A DNA stretch of 64,000 nt from Pseudomonas fluorescens (GCF_902497745.1 NZ_CABVHJ010000021.1:1-64000); one strand, 5' to 3'. Shown: positions 43,485 to 52,790, counted from the first letter of the stretch. The notes: a model not told the origin generated them from the letters alone. Numbers and translations: made by a program.

Positions 43485-45881
43485 ATGAAGACAACCATCG
43501 AATTGCCTCTCCTGCCATTGCGTGATGTCGTGGTTTATCCGCACATGGTTATCCCGCTGTTCGTGGGGCGCGAGAAATCCATCGAAGCCCTCGAGGCCGC
43601 GATGACGGGCGACAAGCAGATCCTGCTGCTGGCCCAGAGAAACCCGGCTGACGATGATCCCGGTGAAGACGCTCTCTATCGCGTAGGTACCATCGCCACT
43701 GTTCTACAGCTGCTCAAGCTGCCTGACGGCACCGTCAAGGTGCTGGTCGAGGGTGAGCAGCGCGGCACCGTCGAGCGCTTCAGCGAAGTCGACGGCCACT
43801 GCCGTGCCGAAGTCTCTTTGATCGAAGAAGTCGACGCTGCCGAGCGCGAATCCGAAGTATTCGTGCGTACACTGCTGTCGCAATTCGAGCAATACGTACA
43901 GTTGGGCAAGAAAGTCCCGGCTGAAGTCCTGTCGTCGCTCAACAGCATCGATGAGCCGGGTCGACTGGTCGACACGATGGCAGCGCACATGGCGCTGAAA
44001 ATCGAGCAGAAGCAGGAAATCCTCGAAATCATCGATTTGTCGGCTCGTGTCGAACACGTTCTGGCTTTGCTGGACGCCGAGATCGACCTGCTGCAAGTCG
44101 AAAAACGCATTCGTGGTCGCGTCAAAAAGCAAATGGAGCGCAGTCAGCGCGAGTACTACCTGAATGAGCAGATGAAGGCCATTCAGAAAGAACTCGGCGA
44201 CAGCGACGAAGGCCACAACGAAATCGAAGACCTGAAAAAGCGTATCGACGCTGCCGGTCTGCCGAAAGACGCGTTGGCCAAAGCCACTGCCGAGCTGAAC
44301 AAGCTCAAGCAAATGTCACCGATGTCCGCTGAGGCCACCGTGGTGCGCTCGTACATCGACTGGCTGGTGCAGGTGCCGTGGAAGGCTCAGAGCAAGGTAC
44401 GCCTGGACCTGGCGCGCGCAGAAGACATTCTCGATGCCGATCACTACGGTCTCGAAGAGGTCAAGGAACGTATCCTTGAATACCTCGCCGTGCAAAAACG
44501 CGTGAAGAAAATCCGTGGCCCGGTGTTGTGCCTGGTCGGTCCTCCGGGCGTGGGTAAAACCTCGCTGGCCGAGTCGATTGCCCACGCTACCAACCGCAAA
44601 TTCGTGCGCATGGCCCTCGGTGGCGTGCGTGATGAAGCGGAAATTCGTGGTCACCGCCGGACTTACATCGGTTCGATGCCGGGAAGATTGATTCAAAAGA
44701 TGACAAAGGTGGGTGTGCGCAACCCGCTGTTCTTGCTCGATGAAATTGACAAAATGGGCAGCGACATGCGTGGCGACCCGGCGTCGGCGTTGCTGGAAGT
44801 GCTCGATCCAGAGCAAAACCACAACTTCAACGACCACTATCTGGAAGTCGATTACGACCTATCCGATGTGATGTTCCTGTGCACGTCGAACTCGATGAAC
44901 ATTCCGCCGGCGCTGCTCGACCGGATGGAAGTCATTCGTCTGCCGGGCTACACCGAAGACGAGAAGATTAACATCGCTGTCAAATACCTCTCGCCAAAAC
45001 AGATCGCCGCTAACGGTCTGAAAAAGGGCGAGTTGGAATTCGACGCTGAAGCGATCCGTGACATCATCCGTTACTACACCCGCGAAGCCGGTGTGCGTGG
45101 CCTCGAACGTCAGATCGCCAAGGTTTGCCGCAAAGCGGTCAAAGAGCACGCGATGGAAAAACGCTTCTCGGTGAAAGTGACAGCTGACCTGCTGGAACAT
45201 TTCCTCGGTGTGCGCAAATTCCGTTATGGTCTGGCCGAGCAACAGGATCAGATCGGTCAGGTGACCGGCCTTGCCTGGACTCAGGTGGGCGGCGAATTGC
45301 TGACCATCGAAGCCGCTGTTGTGCCGGGTAAAGGTCAGTTGATCAAGACCGGTTCGCTGGGCGACGTGATGGTCGAATCGATCACTGCCGCGCTCACCGT
45401 CGTGCGCAGCCGCGCCAAGAGCCTGGGCATTCCTCTGGACTTCCACGAGAAGCGCGACACGCACATCCACATGCCGGAGGGGGCGACGCCGAAAGACGGC
45501 CCTAGCGCCGGTGTAGGCATGTGCACGGCATTGGTGTCGGCATTGACCGGCATTCCGGTGCGCGCTGATGTCGCGATGACGGGCGAGATTACTCTGCGTG
45601 GTCAAGTACTGGCGATTGGTGGTCTGAAGGAAAAACTGCTGGCGGCTCACCGCGGCGGAATCAAGATTGTGATTATTCCGGAAGAGAACGTGCGCGATCT
45701 GAAGGAGATTCCTGACAATATCAAGCAGGATCTGCAGATTAAACCGGTTAAATGGATTGACGAGGTCCTGCAAATTGCGCTGCAATACGCGCCGGAGCCC
45801 TTGCCGGATGTGGCTCCGGAGATAGTTGCCAAGGACGAAAAACGTGAGTCTGACTCTAAGGAAAGAATTAGCACGCATTAA
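43485..45881 (+). CDS. lon: Lon protease
   Basis: 798 residues, family length. N domain (LPLLPLRDVVVYPHMVIPLFVGRE), coiled coil to about 250, AAA with GPPGVGKTSL (near 356) and FLLDEIDKM, C-terminal protease with catalytic Ser in PKDGPSAGVGM and Lys in GLKEKLLAAHRGG. Degrades damaged and regulatory proteins; often heat-shock induced. Own leader of about 110 bp after the clpX terminator. The C-terminal tail is charged. Confidence 0.97.
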   Translation: MKTTIELPLLPLRDVVVYPHMVIPLFVGREKSIEALEAAMTGDKQILLLAQRNPADDDPGEDALYRVGTIATVLQLLKLPDGTVKVLVEGEQRGTVERFSEVDGHCRAEVSLIEEVDAAERESEVFVRTLLSQFEQYVQLGKKVPAEVLSSLNSIDEPGRLVDTMAAHMALKIEQKQEILEIIDLSARVEHVLALLDAEIDLLQVEKRIRGRVKKQMERSQREYYLNEQMKAIQKELGDSDEGHNEIEDLKKRIDAAGLPKDALAKATAELNKLKQMSPMSAEATVVRSYIDWLVQVPWKAQSKVRLDLARAEDILDADHYGLEEVKERILEYLAVQKRVKKIRGPVLCLVGPPGVGKTSLAESIAHATNRKFVRMALGGVRDEAEIRGHRRTYIGSMPGRLIQKMTKVGVRNPLFLLDEIDKMGSDMRGDPASALLEVLDPEQNHNFNDHYLEVDYDLSDVMFLCTSNSMNIPPALLDRMEVIRLPGYTEDEKINIAVKYLSPKQIAANGLKKGELEFDAEAIRDIIRYYTREAGVRGLERQIAKVCRKAVKEHAMEKRFSVKVTADLLEHFLGVRKFRYGLAEQQDQIGQVTGLAWTQVGGELLTIEAAVVPGKGQLIKTGSLGDVMVESITAALTVVRSRAKSLGIPLDFHEKRDTHIHMPEGATPKDGPSAGVGMCTALVSALTGIPVRADVAMTGEITLRGQVLAIGGLKEKLLAAHRGGIKIVIIPEENVRDLKEIPDNIKQDLQIKPVKWIDEVLQIALQYAPEPLPDVAPEIVAKDEKRESDSKERISTH

Positions 45882-45905
45882 TATGCTTTTGCCTGGGGGG
45901 CTTCC

Positions 45906-45935
45906 TTGACAGTTTTTTAGAGCCCTTGTTATAAA
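45906..45935 (+). promoter_or_regulatory. sigma70 promoter of hupB
   Basis: TTGACA (45906) and TATAAA (45930), 18-bp spacer, about 95 bp before the hupB start: near consensus, as suits a very abundant protein. Confidence 0.8.
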
Positions 45936-46029
45936 GCGGCTCTTAAGTGTCTGTAGGCCATTCAGCACTCGTTTTTGCTTTCACCAAAAAACTTAGAATC
46001 ATCTCAAAATAGATATAAGGGGACTTAGA

Positions 46030-46302
46030 GTGAACAAGTCGGAACTGATTGATGCTATCGCTGCATCCGCTGATATCCCGAAAGCTGCTGCTGGCCGTGC
46101 GCTGGACGCTGTAATCGAATCCGTCACTGGCGCTCTCAAGGCTGGCGACTCCGTTGTTCTGGTTGGTTTCGGTACTTTCTCCGTGACTGACCGTCCGGCT
46201 CGTACCGGTCGTAACCCTCAGACCGGCAAGACTCTGGAAATCCCGGCTGCCAAGAAGCCAGGTTTCAAAGCCGGTAAAGCACTGAAAGAAGCTGTTAACT
46301 AA
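46030..46302 (+). CDS. hupB: DNA-binding protein HU-beta
   Basis: 90 residues, GTG start after GGGGA. One HU domain: helices MNKSELIDAIAASADIPKAAAGRAL, beta arm VGFGTFSVTDRPARTGRNPQTGKTLEIPAAKKPGFKAGKALK with the DNA-gripping GRNPQTG. It packs and bends DNA as a dimer. Strong promoter upstream and biased codons. Gene order lon-hupB-ppiD is conserved. Confidence 0.97.
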   Translation: MNKSELIDAIAASADIPKAAAGRALDAVIESVTGALKAGDSVVLVGFGTFSVTDRPARTGRNPQTGKTLEIPAAKKPGFKAGKALKEAVN

Positions 46303-46352
46303 GTTTTCAGGTTTTTACCCATCCGGGTCGGGGTCATGCCTGACTTGGCAGC

Positions 46353-46428
46353 GGAGCGGTAGAGCAGGTCGCTGAAACAGTGGCCTGTAACGCCGGGATC
46401 GAGGGTTCGAGCCCTGTCCGCTCCGCCA
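46353..46428 (+). pseudogene. degenerate tRNA-like sequence after hupB
   Basis: 76 nt, full tRNA length. Acceptor GGAGCGG pairs 7/7 with CCGCTCC, followed by G and CCA. Anticodon loop CTGTAAC (U33, anticodon GTA, A37) on a GGC/GCC stem, and a proper T-loop TTCGAGC. But the D arm does not close, the anticodon stem has a G-G, and the T stem has an A-G with two G-U pairs. Not a working tRNA-Tyr (which should have a long variable arm). The acceptor resembles tRNA-Asp. Read with the hupB transcript. Confidence 0.55.
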
Positions 46429-46436
46429 GTTACGAG

Positions 46437-46465
46437 AAGGCGCATCCTCGGATGCGCCTTTCTTC
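46437..46465 (+). terminator. terminator after hupB and the tRNA-like element
   Basis: AAGGCGCATC-CTCG-GATGCGCCTTTCTTC; 10-bp stem and a T-rich tail. Confidence 0.85.
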
Positions 46466-46530
46466 TATCCGGATTCTACCCACGCTCCACGGTTGCCTAA
46501 TTTTGAAGTTCAACCGTTTCTGGGGGACGC

Positions 46531-48402
46531 ATGCTGCAGAATATCAGGGACAATTCACAAGGCTGGATTGCCAAGACCATTATCGGGGTCATCGTTGCAC
46601 TGATGGCTCTGACCGGTTTCGACGCCATTTTCCAGGCCACGACTCACAAGAATGAGGCGGCCAAGGTCAACGGTGAAGAAATCAGCCAGAACGAACTGAG
46701 CCAGGCCGTTGATATGCAACGCCGTCAGTTGATGCAACAACTGGGCAAGGACTTCGATGCTTCCTTGCTCGACGAGAAAATGCTGCGCGAATCGGCCCTC
46801 AAGGGGTTGATCGATCGCAAGCTGCTGCTGCAAGGCGCCGAGCAAGCGAAGTTCGCTTTCTCCGAAGCCGCACTGGACCAAGTGATCCTGCAGACGCCTG
46901 AGTTCCAGGTGGACGGCAAGTTCAGCTCCGAGCGTTTCGACCAGGTAATCCGTCAACTGGGTTACAGCCGTATGCAGTTCCGCCAGATGCTGGCTCAGGA
47001 AATGCTGATCGGCCAACTGCGTGCCGGCGTGGCAGGCAGCGGTTTCGTCACCGACGCTGAAGTGCTGGCATTTGCCCGTCTGGAAAAACAGACCCGCGAT
47101 TTCGCCACCCTGAACGTCAAGGCTGACCCGGCAGCGGTCAAACTGACCGACGACGAAGTCAAGGCGTACTACGACGAGCACGCCAAAGAGTTCATGACTC
47201 CGGATCAAGTGATCATCGATTACGTAGAACTGAAGAAGTCTTCGTTCTTCGATCAGGTTGCGGTCAAGGACGAAGACCTGCAGGCGGCGTATCAGAAAGA
47301 GATCGCCAACCTGTCGGAACAGCGTCGTGCCGCGCACATTCTGATCGAAGTGAACGACAAGACCACCGAAGCTCAGGCCAAGGCGAAGATCGACGAAGTC
47401 CAGGCGCGTCTGGCCAAGGGCGAGAAATTCGAGGCGCTGGCCAAAGAGTTCTCGCAGGATCCGGGTTCGGCCAACAATGGCGGTGACCTCGGTTACGCAG
47501 GTCCTGGCGTTTATGATCCAGCGTTCGAAAAAGCCTTGTACTCCCTGTCGAAAGACCAGGTGTCCGAGCCGATTCGTACTGACTTCGGTTACCACTTGAT
47601 CAAGCTGTTGGGTGTGGAAGCGCCTGAAGTGCCGACCCTGGCCAGCCTGAAAGACAAGCTGACTCGCGAGCTGAAAGCCGCGCAGGTCGAGCAGCGTTTC
47701 GTCGAGGCGACCAAGCAACTGGAAGACTCGGCGTTCGAAGCGTCTGACCTGGCTCAGCCAGCGGCGGATCTGAAGCTGACCGTGCACACCTCCAAGCCAT
47801 TCGGCCGTGAAGGTGGCGAAGGTGTTGCGGCCAACCGTGCCGTTGTCACCGCTGCGTTCAGCACTGAAGTGATCGACGAGGGTGCCAACAGCACCGCCAT
47901 CGAACTGGATCCGGAAACCGTGATCGTGCTGCGCTCCAAGGAGCACCTCAAGCCTGCGCAATTGCCATTGGAAAGCGTGAATGCGGCAATTCGCACGCAG
48001 CTGACCAAAGAGCATGCCAGTGCTGCAGCCAAGACCAAGGCCGAGAAGCTGATTGCTGATCTGCGTGACGGCAAGGCGCCGTTGGACAAGGCGGTTGACG
48101 GGCAGAACTGGAAAGCTACCGAAGCGGCCACCCGTGGTCAGGAAGGTGTTGATCCGGCGGTGCTGCAAGCGTTGTTCCGTATGCCGAAGCCGGCTGCGAA
48201 GGATAAGCCGACGTTCACAAGCGTGACGTTGGCGGATGGCAGTCTGATGATCGTGCGTCTGAATGGCGTTAACGAAGCGGCTGCGCCGACGGATGAAGAG
48301 AAGGTTCAGTACCGTCGTTTCCTTGCTTCGCGTGAGGGGCAGCAGGACTTTGCGGCGTATCGCAAGCAGTTGGAAGCTCAGGCTGAGATCAAGCGGTTTT
48401 GA
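46531..48402 (+). CDS. ppiD: PpiD folding factor (parvulin-like)
   Basis: 623 residues, GGGGGA before ATG 46531. One N-terminal membrane anchor (TIIGVIVALMALTGFDAIF), SurA-like helical domain (about 45-210), parvulin domain at about 265-360 (RRAAHILIEVNDKTTEAQAKAKID..GGDLGYAGPGVYDPAFEKALYSL), then a C-terminal SurA-like tail. It stands at the SecYEG exit and helps exported proteins fold. Terminator follows. Confidence 0.95.
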   Translation: MLQNIRDNSQGWIAKTIIGVIVALMALTGFDAIFQATTHKNEAAKVNGEEISQNELSQAVDMQRRQLMQQLGKDFDASLLDEKMLRESALKGLIDRKLLLQGAEQAKFAFSEAALDQVILQTPEFQVDGKFSSERFDQVIRQLGYSRMQFRQMLAQEMLIGQLRAGVAGSGFVTDAEVLAFARLEKQTRDFATLNVKADPAAVKLTDDEVKAYYDEHAKEFMTPDQVIIDYVELKKSSFFDQVAVKDEDLQAAYQKEIANLSEQRRAAHILIEVNDKTTEAQAKAKIDEVQARLAKGEKFEALAKEFSQDPGSANNGGDLGYAGPGVYDPAFEKALYSLSKDQVSEPIRTDFGYHLIKLLGVEAPEVPTLASLKDKLTRELKAAQVEQRFVEATKQLEDSAFEASDLAQPAADLKLTVHTSKPFGREGGEGVAANRAVVTAAFSTEVIDEGANSTAIELDPETVIVLRSKEHLKPAQLPLESVNAAIRTQLTKEHASAAAKTKAEKLIADLRDGKAPLDKAVDGQNWKATEAATRGQEGVDPAVLQALFRMPKPAAKDKPTFTSVTLADGSLMIVRLNGVNEAAAPTDEEKVQYRRFLASREGQQDFAAYRKQLEAQAEIKRF

Positions 48403-48433
48403 TGTTTGATTGAGCTTTGATGTGATGTGATGT

Positions 48434-48470
48434 GAAAGCCCCGGCCTGTATAGGTCGGGGCTTTTTTTTG
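48434..48470 (+). terminator. rho-independent terminator of ppiD
   Basis: AAAGCCCCGGCCTG, loop, GGTCGGGGCTTTTTTTT. Confidence 0.9.
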
Positions 48471-48479
48471 GGCGTTGGG

Positions 48480-48850
48480 TCGTGGCGGCCTTTGGGCCGA
48501 CCATGTTCTTGGGGGTTTTTGGGGTATATCCGTTGCTTCGGGTGTTGCTGCTGGCGGTTTCGCCCTTACGGCGAGGCACTTTTTCCAGACGCCGAAAAAG
48601 TACCCAAAAAGGCTTGTCCCAACGTTCGGCCCGCTCGCTGGGGCTCGGGGTTCCTTCGCTCCGGGATTCATCCGGGGGCATCGCCTACGGTTTGCTTCGC
48701 TGCACCTCCTCTCGATGTGTTCGACTTCGTCGAACGGTCGCTACGCTCCCACCCCCGGATAAATCCCTCCACTCAGCCTGCCGACGGGACCGGTGGATCA
48801 AGATCAAAAGCTGCAGCCGAGCTAACGCTCATCCTGTTGAGTGGGGCGGC
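48480..48850. repeat. large (about 370 bp) intergenic repeat element
   Basis: No gene by codon use. Contains runs such as GGCACTTTTTCCAGACGCCG AAAAAGTACC and CTTCGCTCCGGGATTCATCC GGGGGC that I recall as a common Pseudomonas intergenic unit which is often mis-called as a small ORF (SLRDSSGGIAYGLLRC). TTCGACTTCGTCGAA inside is a short palindrome. Only one copy is in the window. Confidence 0.55.
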
Positions 48851-48880
48851 TTCGCCGCGTGGGCGGTACACAAATTAACT

Positions 48881-49310
48881 GTGGGAGCGAGCTTGCTCGC
48901 GAAGGCGGCCTGACAGCCGACCAATCTTCTGTCTGATGTACTCAGTTCCACTGTAGGAGCGAGCCTGCTCGCGATGGCGGCCTGCCAGCCGACCAATCTT
49001 CTGTCTGATGCACTCAATCCAATTGTGGGAGCGAGCTTGCTCGCGAAGACGGCCTCCCAGTCGGCCAATTTTTTGTCTGATGTACTCAATCCAATTGTGG
49101 GAGCGAGCTTGCTCGCGAAGACGGCCTGCCAGCCGACCAATCTTCTGTCTGATGCACTCAATCCAATTGTGGGAGCGAGCTTGCTCGCGAAGACGGCCTC
49201 CCAGTCGGCCAATTTTTGTCTGATGTACTCAGTCCAATTGTAGGAGTGAGCCTGCTCGCGATGGCGGCCTGTCAATCGACCGGTTTCCAGTCGTCTGGCC
49301 TCAATCCAAC
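48881..49310. repeat. six-copy tandem REP array, 72-bp period
   Basis: REP heads at 48881, 48953, 49025, 49097, 49169 and 49240, all in one direction. Each has GTGGGAGCGAGCTTGCTCGC (or GTAGGAGC.. GCCTGCTCGCGATGG in copies 2 and 6), then a spacer. Spacers alternate: CCTGCCAGCCGACCAATCTT in copies 2 and 4, CCTCCCAGTCGGCCAATTTT in 3 and 5, so the true unit is a 144-bp pair. Confidence 0.9.
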
Positions 49311-49323
49311 AGCTCATTCGGTC

Positions 49324-50529
49324 TCATTCGGCTCTGGGAAAACCGTGGCTCCGAGCTTTGGTCGTTACTGACAGAGTCAATACCAGCAATCCTGCAACAA
49401 TCCACGGGAATGCCCCCATCCCAAGGTTGCCCAGCAACAAGCCTCCAACCAAACCACCCCCCGCAATCCCGACATTCCACAGCGTAACCAGCATCGATTG
49501 CGCCGTATCGGCGGCCTTTTTCGCAGTTTTCGCCGAGGCGGTTTGCAGCAGCGACGGCATTGCACCAAACGCCAGTCCCCACACAGCGGTGGCGATGTAC
49601 ACCACGCTCGGCGAGTCGCGCCACAGACCCAGTGCTATCGCTGACAACATGAACAACCCGGCACTGATCAACACCAGTTCGCGCAGCCAGCGATCAATCA
49701 GGCTGCCGACGATCCACAGGCTCAGCACTGAAGCGAGGCCGAATACCAGTAGAACGCGGTCGACACTCGCATCTAGTCCGGAGGGTTGCAGGAAAGGCGC
49801 GATGTAGGTGTACAGCAGATTGTGCGCAACGACGTAAGTGAGGGTGACAAACAATACCGATCGCACGCCCGGCAAGGTAAACACCTCACGCAGCGGCAGG
49901 CGGTTTCCCTCGCGTTCTCCGGCGAAGTCCGGTACTTGCCAGCGCACCCAGATCACCAGCACAACGGTCAGCGCGGTCATGATGGCAAAGCTCAAGCGCC
50001 ACCCGACGAGGGTGCCGAGCAGGGTGCCTGCCGGTATCCCTAATGACAGCGCAAGCGGCGCGCCGAGCATGGCCACGGTAATGGCGCGGCCTTGCAAGTG
50101 AGGCGCGACCATTCGGCTTGCGTAACCTGCCAGCAGCGCCCACAGCAACCCGGCAAATACTCCGGCGATAAAGCGTGCGATCAAGGTTAGCCAGTACAGA
50201 TCCGACAGGGCGGTGATGCTGTTGGCAATGGCAAAGCCACTGATGGCGGTCAGCAGCAGCGGTCTGCGTCGCCAGCCGCGGGTGGCGATCGTCAGCGGTA
50301 TCGCTGCCAGGATCGAGCCGATCGCGTACAGCGTGACCAATTGCCCGATCAGCGCCTGGGAAACGTTCAGGCCGCTGCTCATTTGTGGTAACAGACCGGC
50401 GGGCATGGCTTCGGTCATGACCGTAATGAATCCGGCGGTGGCCAGTGCCAGGAGCGCGGCGAGGGGTAATCGCTCGCGGCGATCTGCGGGTTGTTCAAGT
50501 GCGGGGCAACTGAGTTGGGCATCGTTCAT
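49324..50529 (-). CDS. MFS transporter, paralogue of the one at 9318
   Basis: 401 residues from ATG 50529 (MNDAQLSCPALEQP). 12 segments, DHA1/AraJ type: AALLALATAGFITVMTEAMPAGLLPQ, GQLVTLYAIGSILAAIPLTIATRGWRRRPLL. Substrate unknown. Divergent from a LysR with about 118 bp between, which probably controls it. It reads towards the REP array. Confidence 0.87.
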   Translation of the reverse strand: MNDAQLSCPALEQPADRRERLPLAALLALATAGFITVMTEAMPAGLLPQMSSGLNVSQALIGQLVTLYAIGSILAAIPLTIATRGWRRRPLLLTAISGFAIANSITALSDLYWLTLIARFIAGVFAGLLWALLAGYASRMVAPHLQGRAITVAMLGAPLALSLGIPAGTLLGTLVGWRLSFAIMTALTVVLVIWVRWQVPDFAGEREGNRLPLREVFTLPGVRSVLFVTLTYVVAHNLLYTYIAPFLQPSGLDASVDRVLLVFGLASVLSLWIVGSLIDRWLRELVLISAGLFMLSAIALGLWRDSPSVVYIATAVWGLAFGAMPSLLQTASAKTAKKAADTAQSMLVTLWNVGIAGGGLVGGLLLGNLGMGAFPWIVAGLLVLTLSVTTKARSHGFPRAE

Positions 50530-50647
50530 GAGCCGGCATCCTTGTGCAGTGTTGACGAGGAGCACAGGGTAGGGCGCTGCACATCGGCGAAAAACGGGTT
50601 AAGGTTCCGAACATATCGGACACGGATGTCAGCAATGGGAGGGTGGT

Positions 50648-51547
50648 ATGGATAGCCTGGGCAGTATTTCGGTGTTTGTTCAGGTCGCCGAGACGCGCAG
50701 TTTCACTGAGGCTGGCCGGCTGCAAGGGGTGTCATCGTCGGCGGTGGGCAAAAGCATTGCGCGGCTGGAAGCGCGACTGGGCGTGCGTTTGTTTCAGCGC
50801 ACCACCCGCAGCGTCACGCTGACCAGTGAAGGGGCGCTTTTTCTCGAACGCTGTCGCAAGATCCTCGCGGAAGTCGAGGCGGCGGAGTTCGAACTGTGCG
50901 ATGCCGCTGCCAAACCCCACGGCAAATTGCGCATCAGCCTGCCGCAGGTGCATGGTTTGGTGATGCCGGTCATGACTGAGTTCCTGGCCTTGTACCCGCA
51001 GATCGAGCTGGATCTGGATTTGACCGATCGCATGGTCGATGTGGTTGAAGAAGGTTTCGACGCCGTTATCCGCACCGGCAAGCCGCGGGATTCACGACTG
51101 ATGGCGCGACCGTTGGGCGAGTTTCACATGGTGCTGGTGGCCAGCCCGGCTTATCTGGCGCAACGCGGTGTGCCGCAGACGCCCGCCGATCTGGCGGCTC
51201 ACGCGTGCCTTCGGCATACGTTTCATGCCACCGGCAAACTGGAAACCTGGCCGTTTATCCGCGAGGAGGGCGCCGCTGAGCCGACGTTGCCGACCCGCTT
51301 GGTCAGCACGTCGATCGAAGCGGTGAGTCATGCGGCGCTGGCCGGTATGGGCATTGCCTGTCTGCCTGATTTCATGACGCGTGAGGCCGAGGCGCAAGGC
51401 CGCTTGCATCGGGTGCTCGACGCGCATCTGGAGCACACCGGGCAGTTCTGGGTGCTGTGGCCATCGAGTCGCCACGCCACGGCGAAATTGCGCGTGTTCA
51501 TCGATCATCTGGCGTTGCGACTTTTTCCCGCAACGCGCGGTCGATAG
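50648..51547 (+). CDS. LysR-type regulator, divergent from the MFS gene
   Basis: 299 residues. Winged helix SFTEAGRLQGVSSSAVGKSIARLEARLGVRLFQRTTRSV, then a CrgA-like effector domain (GKLRISLPQVHG..GFDAVIRTG, LPDFMTREA). Such regulators often control a divergent exporter or reductase. AGGGTGGT before ATG 50648. The inducer is unknown. Confidence 0.87.
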   Translation: MDSLGSISVFVQVAETRSFTEAGRLQGVSSSAVGKSIARLEARLGVRLFQRTTRSVTLTSEGALFLERCRKILAEVEAAEFELCDAAAKPHGKLRISLPQVHGLVMPVMTEFLALYPQIELDLDLTDRMVDVVEEGFDAVIRTGKPRDSRLMARPLGEFHMVLVASPAYLAQRGVPQTPADLAAHACLRHTFHATGKLETWPFIREEGAAEPTLPTRLVSTSIEAVSHAALAGMGIACLPDFMTREAEAQGRLHRVLDAHLEHTGQFWVLWPSSRHATAKLRVFIDHLALRLFPATRGR

Positions 51548-51639
51548 AGTTGTAACTGCTTTAAGACACTAATCCATGCGCAGCGCGGCAGCGATCTGTT
51601 GCACAATACGCCCCGGACTGTTTTCTCTCAGGATGTTCA

Positions 51640-52494
51640 ATGTTGATTTCCACTCCCATGCGTGTAGTCGGGTTGGCGCTGTTGTTGACCGCTGTAGCCG
51701 GCTGTTCGAAAGACAAGCCGATGTATGAGCATGAGAACTTCGATGACTCCGGTACGTTTTCGCGCAATTACCCGGTGACCGACTCGGTCAGTTGCGAAGC
51801 GGCCCGTCGTGCGTTGCTCAGCCAGGGCTACATCATTACCAGCAGCGACCCGAAACTGGTCAGCGGCCACAAGAGTTTTCAGCAAACCGGCGACACCCAC
51901 ATGGAGATCAGCTTCAACGTGGTCTGCGCCGATGACGGCAGCGCCGGGCACCATGCGACGATGTTCGCCAACGCCTTGCAGGATCGCTACGCGCTGAAGA
52001 AAACCAACAACTCGGCCAGTCTCGGCGTGGGTGTGTTGGGTTCGGTGTCGATGCCGATCGGCTCGTCCGACGATTCGATGGTCAAGGTTGCCAGCGAGAC
52101 GGTGACGTCGCAGAAGTTCTATGAGCGTTTTTTCACGTTAGTGGAATTGTTCCTGCCGGCGGATGCGAAGAAAGCGGCGCATATCGAAGAGAAGCCGAAG
52201 GCTGATCTGGGTGTGCCTGAGGTGAAGGCAGCTCCGGCAGCGCTGGCACCTGCACCGACGCCAGCACCTGCGCCCGCCGCAACGCCTGCACCTGCTGCTG
52301 AGCCGGCTCCGGCACCTGCCGAGGTCGCGCCAGTGACGTCGGAACCGGTCGCGCCACCCGCAGAGGCGGCGCCGATCACTCCGGCACCAAGCGCTGAGCC
52401 GGCACCGGCCACCGAAACCATCACGCCACCGGCCAACCCGGACATCCCGCCGCCATCCGAGCCGATTCCGGCGATGCCTGCGTCCGGCCAATAA
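51640..52494 (+). CDS. DUF2242 lipoprotein with Ala/Pro-rich tail
   Basis: 284 residues. Lipobox AVAGC, with Ser next (outer membrane expected). Folded part about 25-175: RNYPVTDSVSCEAARRALLSQGYIITSSDP, then GSVSMPIGSSDDSMVKVASETV, fits DUF2242. From about 190 on, low-complexity APAPTPAPAPAATPAPAAEP, a Pro-Ala spacer as used to cross peptidoglycan. Two Cys in the fold (SCEAA, VVCADD) may pair. Function unknown. Confidence 0.82.
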   Translation: MLISTPMRVVGLALLLTAVAGCSKDKPMYEHENFDDSGTFSRNYPVTDSVSCEAARRALLSQGYIITSSDPKLVSGHKSFQQTGDTHMEISFNVVCADDGSAGHHATMFANALQDRYALKKTNNSASLGVGVLGSVSMPIGSSDDSMVKVASETVTSQKFYERFFTLVELFLPADAKKAAHIEEKPKADLGVPEVKAAPAALAPAPTPAPAPAATPAPAAEPAPAPAEVAPVTSEPVAPPAEAAPITPAPSAEPAPATETITPPANPDIPPPSEPIPAMPASGQ

Positions 52495-52514
52495 TCAGCC
52501 TGACCCCAAATCCC

Positions 52515-52603
52515 TGTGGGAGCGAGACTGCTCGCGAAGACGGACTTTCAGTCACCTGTGTGCTGAAGGGGCTGACGCCTTCGCGAGCAAGCTCGCTCCC
52601 ACA
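52515..52603. repeat. REPIN
   Basis: CTGTGGGAGCGAGACTGCTC and the inverse GAGCAAGCTCGCTCCCACAG. Confidence 0.85.
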
Positions 52604-52790
52604 GTGATTTTTGGGTTGCTTTAAATTTCGTTACATTCCCCGGACAAAAGTCCCGCGATAAATTCCTGACCGTCTGCTACGTTTTATTCATGAAGGCCGG
52701 GTTTCACTTTTCCTTCACACGAGCACGTTAAGCTCGAGGCACTGGGCATTTGCTCAGGCCCATTCAAGAGAGCAGCAGGGGGATTACGCG

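Noticed and set aside
46353..46428. Calling this a working tRNA-Tyr
   Set aside because: No long variable arm, D arm does not close, stems mismatched.
46555..48681. 708-codon leftward frame over ppiD
   Set aside because: Antisense shadow of ppiD; no ribosome site, odd composition.
48482..48913. Frames of 95-148 codons in the large repeat
   Set aside because: Recalled as a widely mis-annotated intergenic repeat; three phases are open alike and none shows codon bias.
48881..49310. Regular repeats with spacers that look like a CRISPR array
   Set aside because: Repeats are the REP palindrome seen all over the window, spacers repeat each other (A-B-A-B), and no cas gene is near.
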